Shown here: positions 11,401 through 21,766 of the stretch, in pieces
How positions within the stretch are numbered: position 1 is the stretch's first letter
How the letters are laid out: each line of letters starts with the position of its first letter
Source: Boesenbergia rotunda
Lineage: Eukaryota > Streptophyta > Magnoliopsida > Zingiberales > Zingiberaceae
Direction: 5' to 3'
Assembly: GCA_024364735.1 (NCBI GenBank)
Contig: JAGFNQ010008734.1
Span: forward strand, 186,001 to 250,000
Length of the DNA: 64,000 bases
Notes under the pieces: model-generated
Databases searched by the model: none
What the model was told of the DNA's origin: nothing
What the model saw: only the letters and a program-made list of their open reading frames with translations
Program-made: the position numbers and the translations under genes

Positions 11401-12998
11401 GGGTTTCCAGCTCTTGCACCCTCTGTTCCGCCGCCCGGCGCTCCCTGGTGTTGCGAACCAGGAATTGGGTGACTGCCCTATAGGCCACCCAAAACTGCAC
11501 AAGGACAAGTGTTAGGAGCAAGGCGAATGAATAAGTGAAGGAAAATGGTCTAACCTGGGTTGCATCCATGAAAAAGTTGTCGGCCAAGTTAAGCGGGCTC
11601 CGGTCCTGGGTGGTTACCACCCCTTGATCCCAGCACCTGACTAGCCGCCCGTGGAGATTGATCGGCTGAGGTTGGATGACCTTAGTCAGGTTGACTGCTG
11701 ATTGGAGCTGTAAGTCAATTGGAGGTCGGGGAGGAGATCGAGGCGGTGATGTAGAAGGAGTTGAGATGTCTGGCCTTGAAAGGTCGGTCAGAGCCCCCGA
11801 GCGAGGCGGCGCTGAGCTGGAAGTCAAGGCCCCCGAGCAAGATGGTGCCGAGCTAGAGGCCAGGGCTCTTGAGTCAGACGAAGTGCGGCCGGGCGGAGGA
11901 GCCGTCAGGTCGTGAGCCTCCTCGATCAATTCCCGAGGCAGCGATGCGCTCGGGGAAATAGTCACCCGACGACGTTTCCTCGTTAGTCTCTCCGAGGTTG
12001 GATGCTCCGTCTCCGAGTCTAACACGGGTGCCTCTGTTTCTAAGTCCACCACTCGTGGTTCTGTTTCAGAATCCCCCACTAGTGGTTCCGCCCCCGAGTC
12101 GCCCTCTGCGTTCTCCGATTGCTCCGGAGCCTCAGTGCTACACACTGGTGGCACGGCTCGTTGTGCCAGCTCCTCTGCCGCTCGAGCGTTTAGTTCTGGC
12201 TCATCGAGGCCGAGCTCGTCGGCAAGTATGGCATTCCACATGGCTTGAGCTGCAACACAGAAAGAGCCTTAGTTAGAGCTAAAGGGTTAGAAAGGAAAGT
12301 GAAAACTTACTGAAGGATCCAGGTCGAGCGGTAGGGACATGGCTCAACCAGAAAATATACAAAACTGCCTTGCTCAGCAAGCGACCAGCGTGGAAGCGAA
12401 GCCCCTCGATCTTGGAGAATGTCAGTTGAAACGCCGGCTCCAAGAGATAGCTCTTGGGCATATATGGCTGAGTGGGTAGGTCCTCTACCCACTCAATAGG
12501 CTTGTTCGAAGTCGGGCTAGTATTTACAAAGAAGAAATGGAATTTCCATCCCTTATTAGAAGAGGGAACTTTGTTTAAGAAGGCAGACTTGGCTCGGGCC
12601 TGAAAGAAAAAGTTGTCCGGCTGTTGCTTTTTAGGATAATAGAAAAAGCAGAAAACCCTGGGGTCGAGAGGGATGCGGTATGTAGAGAAGATAACTACAG
12701 TACCGCATAGGATCTGAACGGAGTTTGGGTTCAGTTGGGAAAGTGGTATTTGAAAGTATCTATAGACTTCTTTTATGAAGGGATGAATAGGGAATCTCAG
12801 ACTGGTCAATAAGTGGTCTCTGAAGATGGGAAAGTAACCTAAGGGAGGTAGGTGTGGTCGGTCGCGGCGAGTAGGAAGGGTCAGGTGGTGGTCTTCCGGG
12901 ATCTGGTATTCTGACCGGAGGGTCTCGAGACGGTCATGGATCAGGGTCGAGATGGTGGTGGTATACTACAAGCCGACCGAAGAGATTGACTCGGCCAT
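8417..12998 (-). pseudogene. Antisense additional ORF of Tat gypsy element, Transposase_28-like
   Basis: On the minus strand the ATG is at 12998. Exon 1 is 12998-12311, intron 1 is 12310-12250 (GTAAGT..TTGCAG), exon 2 is 12249-11555, intron 2 is 11554-11495 (GT..GTGCAG), exon 3 is 11494-10935 and continues beyond the solo LTR at about 8640, with the stop at 8419-8417. Exon lengths of 688 and 695 keep the frame. The N-terminal half resembles the 'putative gypsy type transposon' domain (PF04195). It is followed by a Ser/Pro/Glu-rich linker, a coiled coil (11.0-11.4 kb) and a C-terminal LARRTANMFKYEIEST-type end. Lesions are TAG at 12968-12966, frameshifts near 11370 and 11000, and the 2.3-kb LTR insertion. 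Intron 2 is 60 bp with no stop, so read-through is also open. The function of such antisense ORFs is unknown. Confidence 0.72.
8645..10934 (+). mobile_element. Solo LTR of long-LTR copia family
   Basis: The repeat starts TGTTAGTGAT and ends GATCCCAACA. It is flanked by identical tctcc at 8640-8644 and 10935-10939, a perfect 5-bp TSD, so it is a complete solo LTR left by recombination between two LTRs. It is homologous, in opposite orientation, to the LTRs at 41993-44454 and 50241-52708. It is about 170 bp shorter mainly because it has one copy of a 93-bp AT-rich segment that the others repeat. TATA box TATATAAA at 10271-10278. Its 116-codon frame at 9190-9540 recurs in the related LTRs but is not called a gene. 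Confidence 0.95.
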
Positions 12999-13195
12999 TG
13001 GGTCGGGGTCAGAAACTGTAATTATGAAATCAGATCAGGGAAAAGAGTACCTAGGGGTCGGGTAACCGAAGGTGTCGGGGCTCGCCGAAAACAACAGAAA
13101 GCCGGGACGCACGGTGGTCAAGTGGCGGAGGTCAGAGAGGAGGAGAAGTGAAAACAGAAGGTAAACAAGGAAGGTGAGGACGGCAGAGGCGGGCA

Positions 13196-13203
13196 TATTT
13201 ATA
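13196..13203 (-). promoter_or_regulatory. TATA box of the antisense ORF
   Basis: The minus strand reads TATAAATA, a consensus plant TATA box, about 200 bases upstream of the antisense ATG (12998), with GC-rich DNA on both sides. Its position suggests that the antisense ORF has its own promoter rather than depending on an LTR. Inference from position and sequence only. Confidence 0.55.
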
Positions 13204-13540
13204 CTATGGTGAAACTCATGAGAGCCGTGGGATGCGCGGGGTGAAAAAGGCGGGAGAAGATCCCGACCGTCAGTTTCCCGCTCTTACCGACGCTTCGAGA
13301 ACCTCCCCCTGACTCCGCACGAGCCCCTGATAGGTGACTCCTCGTTGTCATGAAAGCTCAATCGGGGCATGATGCGTATCGAGGACAATAAATGGTGATA
13401 TGACTGAGGATTCGGCCCATAATGATTGTGATTCGGGGGCCATAACGGGCTCAGGAACCGAAGACGATCAGAAGGTTCGACCGAGCGGATAGCCTAGTTA
13501 GTCAGACTCATCGCCTCCTTTGACTAGACTTGAAGGGGAG
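13204..13540. other. Gypsy region upstream of antisense ORF, up to polypurine tract
   Basis: No coding frame is supported. It ends in a purine-rich run, gaaggggaggc (about 13530-13540), a candidate polypurine tract for the 3' LTR. Confidence 0.4.
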
Positions 13541-14591
13541 GCTTGTGATCCGGTCAGAAGTTAATGTGACCTGGTAGGGAGCTCGGTTGGGTGGGGGGCT
13601 CAGTCGGGTAAGGACAGTCGGGCGCATAGGGTGTTAACCTAGCCAGATGAATGCACTTGGGGATACGCGGATCTGGTCCTGCAGGCGATAGCCGGTCGGA
13701 TGACCCCGGTCAGCAGAACCCGACCAAGAAGGTTTAGTCGGACGGGCGGAAAACATGACACCCTTTTTAAAAGGAGTGGTGTAATTGAGTTCCGGGCGGA
13801 TGGTCCCGGTCAGGAATGCCCGATCGGATGGATCAATCATCCTGCCCATGAAATCACTCACCCCGCTCTGAATGACTCATGGTTTGTATCCGACTGTTCG
13901 GTCGGGCATAGCTGGCACTAGGAACGGCTGAACCCATTTAGGCGACTCGTCCACCCAAGAGTCGTTGGCGGCCGAGTGACTGAGCCTCTCTGGGTGACCA
14001 CTCCCGGCCGGTCGGCTGGGTTCGTTTGGAGTCACGACCGCAACACATAGTAAGACATGCCAGGTGACCCCACTATCTCAGTAGTTTACTTATGATCAGA
14101 CTTTCCAGATATAACAGGATTTTTCCTATCCTCTCATTATGAGGAAAAGACACCTGTCATAATCATATCTTCCCAGGCATCAGACTTTAAAAGGGACAGC
14201 ATGGACAGACCCTTTGATGGTCCTGTCAGATCCTCGGGGAAACTAAGGTTGCCAGAGGATCATGTCAGAAAATTGACTTTTATTAGACAAGACAACCCAG
14301 ATAAAATAGGAGGCATCCCCCTCCCCTATATAAAGGCCCCTTGGTGCTTATAAAAAAGATTATGCTAAAACGATTTCTCTTCATCCCTTATTCCTTGTGT
14401 CTCCATTCTAGACCCAATTCTGGTTCAGTCCTGTTCTCCTTGCTAACCTTTGATCCCAATCTGAACACCACTAAATCTCGTCTGTCAGATCAAATCATCT
14501 AAACGAGAGTCCTCTCCACTTATGACGGAATCAAAACTTATACTCTTTGCATTCCATCGTTTCAAAGAGAAACGGTAGAATTTACAGTATT
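13541..14591 (+). repeat. Probable 3' LTR of the gypsy element
   Basis: The start is placed at TGTGATCCGG directly after the purine run. A consensus TATA box TATATAAA lies at 14327-14334 in the same orientation, followed about 40 bases later by an A/T-rich leader. The end near 14591 (tttaca) is a guess because the partner LTR and PBS are outside the window. Confidence 0.42.
14327..14334 (+). promoter_or_regulatory. TATA box of putative gypsy LTR
   Basis: TATATAAA within cccctatataaaggcccc, plus strand, in the expected U3 position of the putative LTR. Confidence 0.6.
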
Positions 14592-14715
14592 TTCAGAATC
14601 GAAATTATCAGTATTAACTATTTCAATTTCATATACCTAACTTCCTGTTTTTCACAAAATCATAAAAAATCTCAACTACACCGTTGTAGAATATTTTCCT
14701 TAACCAAATAAAAAG

Positions 14716-14800
14716 CGGCAATTTACCAAAGGGCGTACCCAAGAATAGGTATTTACCAAAAGGCGTACCATGGTTTCAATGTTACCAAAGGGCGCTCATA
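14716..14800 (+). repeat. Left terminus with iterated ttaccaaa motif
   Basis: The motif ttaccaaa, followed each time by a ggcg core, occurs at 14723, 14753 and 14782, about 30 bp apart. The right terminus carries inverted counterparts (tttggtaa near 19582-19590 and tttggtga near 19525). Iterated subterminal motifs often serve as transposase binding sites; that role is inferred. Confidence 0.6.
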
Positions 14801-15131
14801 TTTTAGTAAACTTCCTCTTATACCCCTACTGTCAATCAAGTACTACATGCAATTCTCTTTCCCTTTCTCTTTCTCTTTGTCAGTAACGAATTTCGATATG
14901 GACCATAAAAAGATGTTCCTTTATATTTTGATAATAATATTATGGAATCTTTTTCAAAACAAAAAAATATTGAAATTAATTAAAATATTTTTATTAAATT
15001 AAAACTAAAAAACATTTCAGCCGGCCACGTTGGGCCTGAAATGGTTCCATTTCAGGCCCAACGTGGGCCTGAAATGTTTCCATTTCAGGCCCAACGTGCC
15101 CAATATTAAGGGTCTTTTCTCGATTCTTTGA

Positions 15132-15473
15132 TATTACATTTTAACACCTCGGAGAAGTCCAAATAAACAATGGATAGCAAATTTGAACTCCTTGTAACCT
15201 CAGAATCCACAGGAACTGAAATTTTTACAATCGGAGCTCTCTAGGTCAATCAGTGGCCTTTTGGAGTCATTGAGGCCTGAAATGTTTCATTTCAGGCCCA
15301 ACGTGGGCCTGAAATTTTTCCATTTCAGGCCCCAATGACTCCAAAAGACCACTGATTGACCTAGAGAGCTCCGATTGTAAAAATTTCAGTTCCTGTGGAT
15401 TTCTGAGGTTACAAGGAGTTCAAATTTGCTATCCATTGTTTATTTGGACTTCTCCGAGGTGTTAAAATGTAAT
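15132..15473. repeat. Inner palindrome 1 (left arm of foldback)
   Basis: A roughly 340-bp near-perfect inverted repeat from attacattttaacacctc to its complement, with the gggcctgaaat motif at the centre. A homologous palindrome lies in the right arm at about 18835-19185. Confidence 0.85.
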
Positions 15474-15552
15474 AATGAAGAACCGAGAAAACATCACGTT
15501 GGGCCTGAAATGGGCACGTTGGGCCTGAAATGGAACTGAAATCCACAGAAAC

Positions 15553-15813
15553 CTGAGAAGTCCAAATAAACAATGGATAGCAAATTTGAACTCCTTGTAA
15601 CTTCAGAAATCCACAAGAATTGAAATTTTAAAATCGGAGCTCTCTAGGTCAATCAGTGGCCTTTTGGAGTCATTGGCCATTTCAGGCCCCAATGACTCCA
15701 AAAGGCCACTGATTGACCTAGAGAGCTCCGATTGTAAAAATTTCAATTCCTGTGGATTTCTGAGGTTACAAGGAATTCAAATTTGCTATCCATTATTCAT
15801 TTGGACTTCTACG
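15553..15813. repeat. Inner palindrome 2 (left arm of foldback)
   Basis: A roughly 260-bp inverted repeat whose arms match those of palindrome 1 (agtccaaataaacaatgg, then aatcggagctctctagg) with a shorter centre. Its counterpart in the right arm is at about 18490-18765. Confidence 0.82.
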
Positions 15814-15889
15814 AGGTATTAAAATGTAATAATGAAGAATCGAGAAGAAATCACACATTAGGCCTTTTAGGGTCATTGGGCCTGAAATG

Positions 15890-17650
15890 GTTGGACACCT
15901 ATTGCATTGGTGATATCTAATATATAGATGTTTGGACACCTAAAATATCATCTCCTACTTCTGACCTCTCTATTCATATGGAATTTTCAGAAATCCAGAT
16001 ATGGGAGGTCCATCAGTGGGTTTTGGTCAAAACTCACTGATATTTCTAAACTACTCCTATTTGATTGGTGATATCTAATATATAGATGTTTGGACACCTA
16101 AAACATCATCTCCTACCTCTACCCTCTCTATTCATATGGAGTTTTCAGAAATCCAGATATGGGAGGTCCATCAGTGAGTTTTGATCAAAACTCACTGATA
16201 TTTCTAAACTACTCCTATTTGATTGGTGATATCTAATATATAGATGTTTGGACACCTAAAACATCATCTCCTACCTCTACCCTCTCTATTCATATGGAGT
16301 TTTCAGAAATCCAGATATGGGAGGTCCATCAGTGAGTTTTGACCAAAACTCACTGATATTTCTAAACTACTCCTATTTGATTGGTGATATCTAATATACA
16401 GATGGTTGGACACCTAAAACATCATCTCGTACCTCTAAACTCTCTATTCGTATAGAATTTTCAGAAATCCAGATATGGGAGGTCCATCAGTGAGTTTTGA
16501 TCAAAACTCACTGATATTTCTAAACTACTCCTATTTGATTGGTGATATCTAATATATAAATGTTTGGACACCTAAAATATCATCTCCTACCTCTACCCTC
16601 TCTATTCATATGGAGTTTTCAGAAATCCAGATATGGGAGGTCCATCAGTGAGTTTTGACCAAAACTCACTGATATTTCTAAACTACTCCTATTTGATTGG
16701 TGATATCTAATATACAGATGGTTGGACACCTAAAACATCATCTCATACCTCAAAACTCTCTATTCGTATAGAATTTTCAGAAATCCAGATATGGGAGGTC
16801 CATCAGTGAGTTTTGATCAAAACTCACTGATATTTCTAAACTACTCCTATTTGATTGGTGATATCTAATATATAGATGTTTGGACACCTAAAACATCATC
16901 TCCTACCTCTACCCTCTCTATTCATATGGAGTTTTCAGAAATCCAGATATGGGAGGTCCATCAGTGAGTTTTGACCAAAACTCACTGATATTTCTAAACT
17001 ACTCCTATTTGATTGGTGATATCTAATATACAGATGGTTGGACACCTAAAACATCATCTCGTACCTCTAAACTCTCTATTCGTATAGAATTTTCAGAAAT
17101 CCAGATATGGGAGGTCCATCAGTGAGTTTTGATCAAAACTCACTGATATTTCTAAACTACTCCTATTTGATTGGTGATATCTAATATATAGATGTTTGGA
17201 CACCTAAAACATCATCTTCTACCTCTACCCTCTCTATTCATATGGAGTTTTCAGAAATCCAGATATGGGAGGTCCATCAGTGAGTTTTGACCAAAACTCA
17301 CTGATATTTCTAAACTACTCCTATTTGATTGATGATATCTAATATACAGATGGTTGGACACCTAAAACATCATCTCGTACCTCTAAACTCTCTATTCATA
17401 TGGAATTTTTAGAAATCCAGATATGGGAGATCCATCAGTGAGTTTTGATCAAAACCCACTGATATTTCTAAACTACTCCTATTTGATTGGTGATATCTAA
17501 TATATAGATGTTTGGACACCTAAAACATCATCTCCTACCTCTAACCTCTCTATTCATATGGAATTTTCAAAAATCCAGATATGGGAGGTCCATCAGTGAG
17601 TTTTGACCAAATCTCAGTGGGTTTTCAGAAATATCAGTGGGTTTTGATCA
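15890..17650 (+). repeat. 158-bp satellite array, left arm (11 units)
   Basis: The marker tgatatctaa starts at 15911, 16069, 16227, 16385, 16543, 16701, 16859, 17017, 17175, 17333 and 17491, always exactly 158 bp apart. From 16227 on, two unit types alternate (tagatgtttgg versus cagatggttgg), giving a 316-bp higher-order repeat. Most units contain a palindrome centred on ttgatcaa or its variant ttgaccaa; the one at 16170-16199 is a perfect 30-bp palindrome. Confidence 0.95.
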
Positions 17651-18410
17651 AAACACACTGATGGACCTCCCATATTTGGATTTCTGAAAATTCCATATGA
17701 ATAGAGAGGTTAGAGGTAGGAGATGATGTTTTAGGTGTCCAAACATCTATATATTAGATATCACCAATCAAATAGGAGTAGTTTAGAAATATCAGTGGGT
17801 TTTGGTCAAAACTCACTGATGGATCTCCCATATCTGGATTTCTAAAAATTCCATATGAAGAGAGAGTTTAGAGGTACGAGATGATGTTTTAGGTGTCCAA
17901 CCATCTGTATATTAGATATCACCAATCAAATAGGAGTAGTTTAGAAATATCAGTGAGTTTTGGTCAAAACTCACTGATGGACCTCCCATATCTGGATTTC
18001 TGAAATCTCCATATGAATAGAGAGGGTAGAGGTAGGAGATGATGTTTTAGGTGTCCAAACATCTATATATTAGATATCACCAATCAAATAGGAGTAGTTT
18101 AGAAATATCAGTGAGTTTTGATCAAAACTCACTGATGGACCTCCCATATCTGGATTTCTGAAAACTCCATATGAATAGAGAGGGTAGAGGTAGGAGATGA
18201 TGTTTTAGGTGTCCAAACATCTATATATTAGATATCACCAATCAAATAGGAGTAGTTTAGAAATATCAGTGAGTTTTGACCAAAACCCACTGATGGACCT
18301 CCCATATCTGGATTTCTGAAAATTCCATATGAATAGAGAGGTCAGAAGTAGGAGATGATATTTTAGGTGTCCAAACATCTATATATTAGATATCACCAAT
18401 GCAATAGGTG
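17651..18410 (-). repeat. 158-bp satellite array, right arm (5 inverted units)
   Basis: The marker tattagatatcacc starts at 17752, 17910, 18068, 18226 and 18384, again exactly 158 bp apart, in inverted orientation relative to the left array. Both unit types are present. Confidence 0.94.
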
Positions 18411-18489
18411 TCCAACCATTTCAGGCCCAATGACCCTAAAAGGCCTAATGTGTGATTTCTTCTCGATTCTTCATTATTATATTTTAATA

Positions 18490-18765
18490 CCTCGTAGAAG
18501 TCCAAATGAATAATGGATAGCAAATTTGAACTCCTTGTAACCTCAGAAATCCACAGGAATTGAAATTTTTACAATCGGAGCTCTCTAGGTCAATCAGTGG
18601 CCTTTTGGAGTCATTGGGGCCTGAAATGGAAACATTTCAGGCCCCTATGACTCCAAAAGGCCATTGATTGACCTAGAGAGCTCCGATTGTAAAAATTTCA
18701 ATTCCTCTGGATTTCTGAGGTTACAAGGAGTTCAAATTTGCTATCCATTATTTATTTGGACTTCT
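18490..18765. repeat. Inner palindrome 2' (right arm of foldback)
   Basis: Right-arm counterpart of the palindrome at 15553-15813, with a gggcctgaaatgg core near 18618. Boundaries approximate. Confidence 0.75.
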
Positions 18766-18834
18766 CAGGTTTCTGTGGATTTCAGTTCCATTTCAGGCCC
18801 AACGTGCCCATTTCAGGCCCTTCTCGGTTCTTCA

Positions 18835-19185
18835 TTATTATATTTTAACACCTCGGAGAAGTCCAAATAAACAATGGATAGCAAATTTGAACTCCTTGTA
18901 ACCTCAGAAATCCACAGAAACTGAAATTTTTACAATCGGAGCTCTCTAGGTGAATCAGTGGCCTTTTGGAGTCATTGGGGCCTGAAATGGAAAAATTTCA
19001 GGCCCACGTTGGGCCTGAAATGAAACATTTCAGGCCCCAATGACTCCAAAAGGTCACTGATTGACCTAGAGAGCTCCGATTGTAAAAATTTCAGTTCCTG
19101 TGGATTTCTGAGGTTACAAGGAGTTCAAATTTGCTATCCATTGTTTATTTGGACTTCTCCGAGGTGTTAAAATGTAATATCAAAG
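18835..19185. repeat. Inner palindrome 1' (right arm of foldback)
   Basis: Right-arm counterpart of the palindrome at 15132-15473, bounded by taacacctcggagaagtcc and its complement, with caggcccacgttgggcctg at the centre (near 19000-19018). Boundaries approximate. Confidence 0.8.
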
Positions 19186-19605
19186 AATCAAGAAAAGACC
19201 CTTAATATTGGGCATGTTGGGCCTGAAATGGAAACATTTCAGGCCCACGTTGGGCCTGAAATGGAACCATTTCAGGCCCAACGTGGCCGGCTGAAATGTT
19301 TTTTAGTTTTAATTTAATAAAAATATTTTAATTAATTTCAATATTTTTTTGTTTTGAAAAAGATTCCATAATATTATTATCAAAATATAAAGGAACATCT
19401 TTTTATGGTCCATCTCGAAATTCGTTACTGACAAAGAGAAAGAGAAAGGGAAAGAGAATTGCATGCAGTACTTGATTGACAGGAGGCGTATAAGAGGAAG
19501 TTCACTATTATTAAGTGTGCCCTTTGGTGAGAATGAAACCATAAGACACCGTTTGATAAATACATATTCTTGGGTACGCCCTTTGGTAAATTGCCGAATA
19601 AAAAG

Positions 19606-20368
19606 TCTAACAGATGTTAGACGTTAGTGGTTAGATGATGAAATATTTATGCTTCTGAATTTTATTCTAATAATTGATAAAAAAATTTATATAAAATTAT
19701 ATTAAACTAATTATTTTCAAAATTATTCGATTTGAAATTTTAAATATCTAAATTAATAAAAAATTATTATTTTTTAATTTCTGCTTTCCAAACTTACTTA
19801 TTTAAAAATTTAAGTTTGAATTTTTTTTAAACTATGGAAGCCTTGAACATTCAAGAACAATATTGATTATTGATTAGTGAATATCATTTTCTCTTATAAG
19901 AAATTTGTGATGAATTTTATTAAGCCATAAGTTTAAAATTTTATTATTTTCAATTTTATTATCAATTTCAAGTTTGACGGTATTGGTATATTGACGAGGC
20001 TTTCAAGAATATATTGATTTCAATTTGAATTGATTCAGAATTATTTAGATTAGTTTCTGATAAAATAAATTGATAGATTATACCATTTAAAAATTTAAAA
20101 GTTTGATATTTTTAGAAACATACAATTTCTAAGAATTCATATTGATTAATAAATAACACTGTACTGAGTTTTATAATGAAATAATGAATTTGTGATAAGA
20201 ACTTTTGGCCGTAACAAGAATCATTCATCTAAATTCGATTACATTACTTAACCTCTTAAAAATATATTAACTAATAAAGGTTTTTAGCTAAATGAAGCAC
20301 CTAAAGCATTCGCTTACGCTTGACTTCAGTCCATAGGCAAAATGAACCATCTTAACAATCCTTTAGTT

Positions 20369-20418
<50 letters not shown>

Positions 20419-21766
20419 TTATTTATTTATTTTATGTTAACGATATTATTAAACTCATGTGGATCTTTATTTATTTTTAGTTTATGATTATCTCGTTTAA
20501 GATTTTACTTTTAAAATTTAGTTGTTGAGTTGTAGTTAAGTATAAAAAAAATTCAAATTGAAAAACGATTAAAGTTTGCACTGAGTATATATATAGCGAT
20601 TGTGAGTGATGCGCTCATGTGGTACTGCTAGCTCAGTTTTTTTATATTAAAAAATTCTTTTGTTCTCTCTCCCCCTTCGCTCTTTTTAAAATTAAAATAT
20701 TCTTTTTTGTTCTCTCTCCCTTTCCTCCTATCATAAAAACTCTCACTCTCTATTCACTTTTCCAAATTCCAAATTTCCTTCACTCTCATGCTCTTCTCTT
20801 TCGCCATCATCTTTTGTCGCTCTTATTCCTATCCTTGTCATCGTCTTCCATTGCTCTTACTCCTACCCTCGCCGTCATCTTTTGTCGCTGCTGCTCCTTC
20901 TTTTGTCGGGCAGAATCAAAGTTATCTCAATGCTCTTCTCGACAGCTGATCAAGATCTCCAAACTCAAACAAAACCCGACGCTGCCGCCCCCACCCTTTT
21001 AATTCATTCCACCTTGCGATTTTTTAATTAAGGTTTTCAACTACAACATTAGCTACTACAATACTATGATGATACATATTGTAGTAGCTACCTTAAAATC
21101 ATCATTTAGAACAATTTAAAATCGAAAGCGGAGTATAAAATTCAAACTCCTTTACACCGAGAGGAAAAGAAAGGTAGTGTGCATTATAAAATTCAAACTC
21201 CTAGAGAAAACAATCGAAAGCAGAAAAGTTTTAGTGTTTAGGGTTAATGAATTATAACAGATTTAGGAATAAACAAAATCATTCTCTACAAATTAGTGGT
21301 GAAGAATAGATATGTTATTTTAAGTTGTTGTGGTTATATGTCTTGTTAGATTATCTTCTGTCTTAAAACTCTTGAACATCGTAAAGCTTGTATAATACGT
21401 TTCATTCTAGTTGTCATTATTTTTATTTCTGAATTTCTGGTTCGATAGATTTTATTTTGTCATGTATATCTATAACATGAAATTGAAAGACTATAACGTG
21501 ATACTACCTGCTACAACTATGTAGCAATATTCCGAACATCATAACTTTTGACTCTAAAATTAGAATGAGATGATTTTTTTTGAATCACAGATCGTTCAGA
21601 GATATATAATTTTAATAAAAAGATCGCTTTACTTTGATATCCAAGTCAAAAGTTATAATATTCAGAAAGATGTTAAATATGAAAATAGAATATCATTTTT
21701 CAGAAAGATGTTACGATAAAATATGTTAATTAATGTCAGCGTTGCTTCCTACTGATAACATAATGA
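19606..21766. other. AT-rich intergenic DNA
   Basis: No gene is supported. It contains an (AT)n plus (ATTT)n microsatellite and a pyrimidine-rich stretch (20640-20990) whose open frame is low-complexity. A segment of that stretch at about 20740-20830 resembles the inverse complement of 27738-27830. Confidence 0.5.
20371..20432. repeat. (AT)n followed by (ATTT)n microsatellite
   Basis: About 22 AT dinucleotides (20371-20414) passing directly into four to five ATTT units. Confidence 0.97.

Larger units (their letters stand above)
4731..14591 (+). mobile_element. Ty3/gypsy retrotransposon, Tat-type, 3' half
   Basis: Reading left to right: end of RT/RNase H, a second RNase H, integrase, a 110-bp tandem array, an antisense ORF, then a putative 3' LTR. 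A second RNase H after the RT-linked one, a variable tandem-repeat-bearing 3' region and extra ORFs in either sense are described traits of the plant Tat lineage (Ogre, Retand, Grande relatives). The 5' half lies left of the nested gag-only elements and outside the window. The right boundary (14591) is an estimate. The coding parts carry stops and frameshifts. A copia solo LTR (8645-10934) sits inside it. Confidence 0.78.
14716..19596. mobile_element. Giant foldback element with 9-bp TSD (MULE/foldback type)
   Basis: The two ends are inverted copies starting cggcaatttaccaaaggg. They are flanked by identical 9-mers aataaaaag at 14707-14715 and 19597-19605. A 9-bp TSD is the hallmark of Mutator-like elements. 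Almost the whole 4881 bp pairs with itself: the left arm (14716 to about 17650) and right arm (about 17651-19596) are inverted repeats with an axis near 17650. Each arm contains, from the outside in, an AT-rich block with a CTTT-rich run, copies of catttcaggcccaacg, two smaller palindromes, and a 158-bp tandem array. No transposase or other coding frame is present, so it would be non-autonomous. Confidence 0.88.

Noticed and set aside
15890..18410. CRISPR-like array
   Set aside because: Regular spacing comes from contiguous 158-bp tandem units without unique spacers, in a plant nuclear context.
19309..19542. 77-codon minus-strand frame at the right end of the foldback
   Set aside because: Lies inside the inverted-repeat arm; the same DNA in the left arm has no matching frame of that length.
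20619..21002. 127-codon open frame
   Set aside because: Low-complexity Ser/Leu/Phe translation of a pyrimidine-rich tract; no family and no supporting signals.
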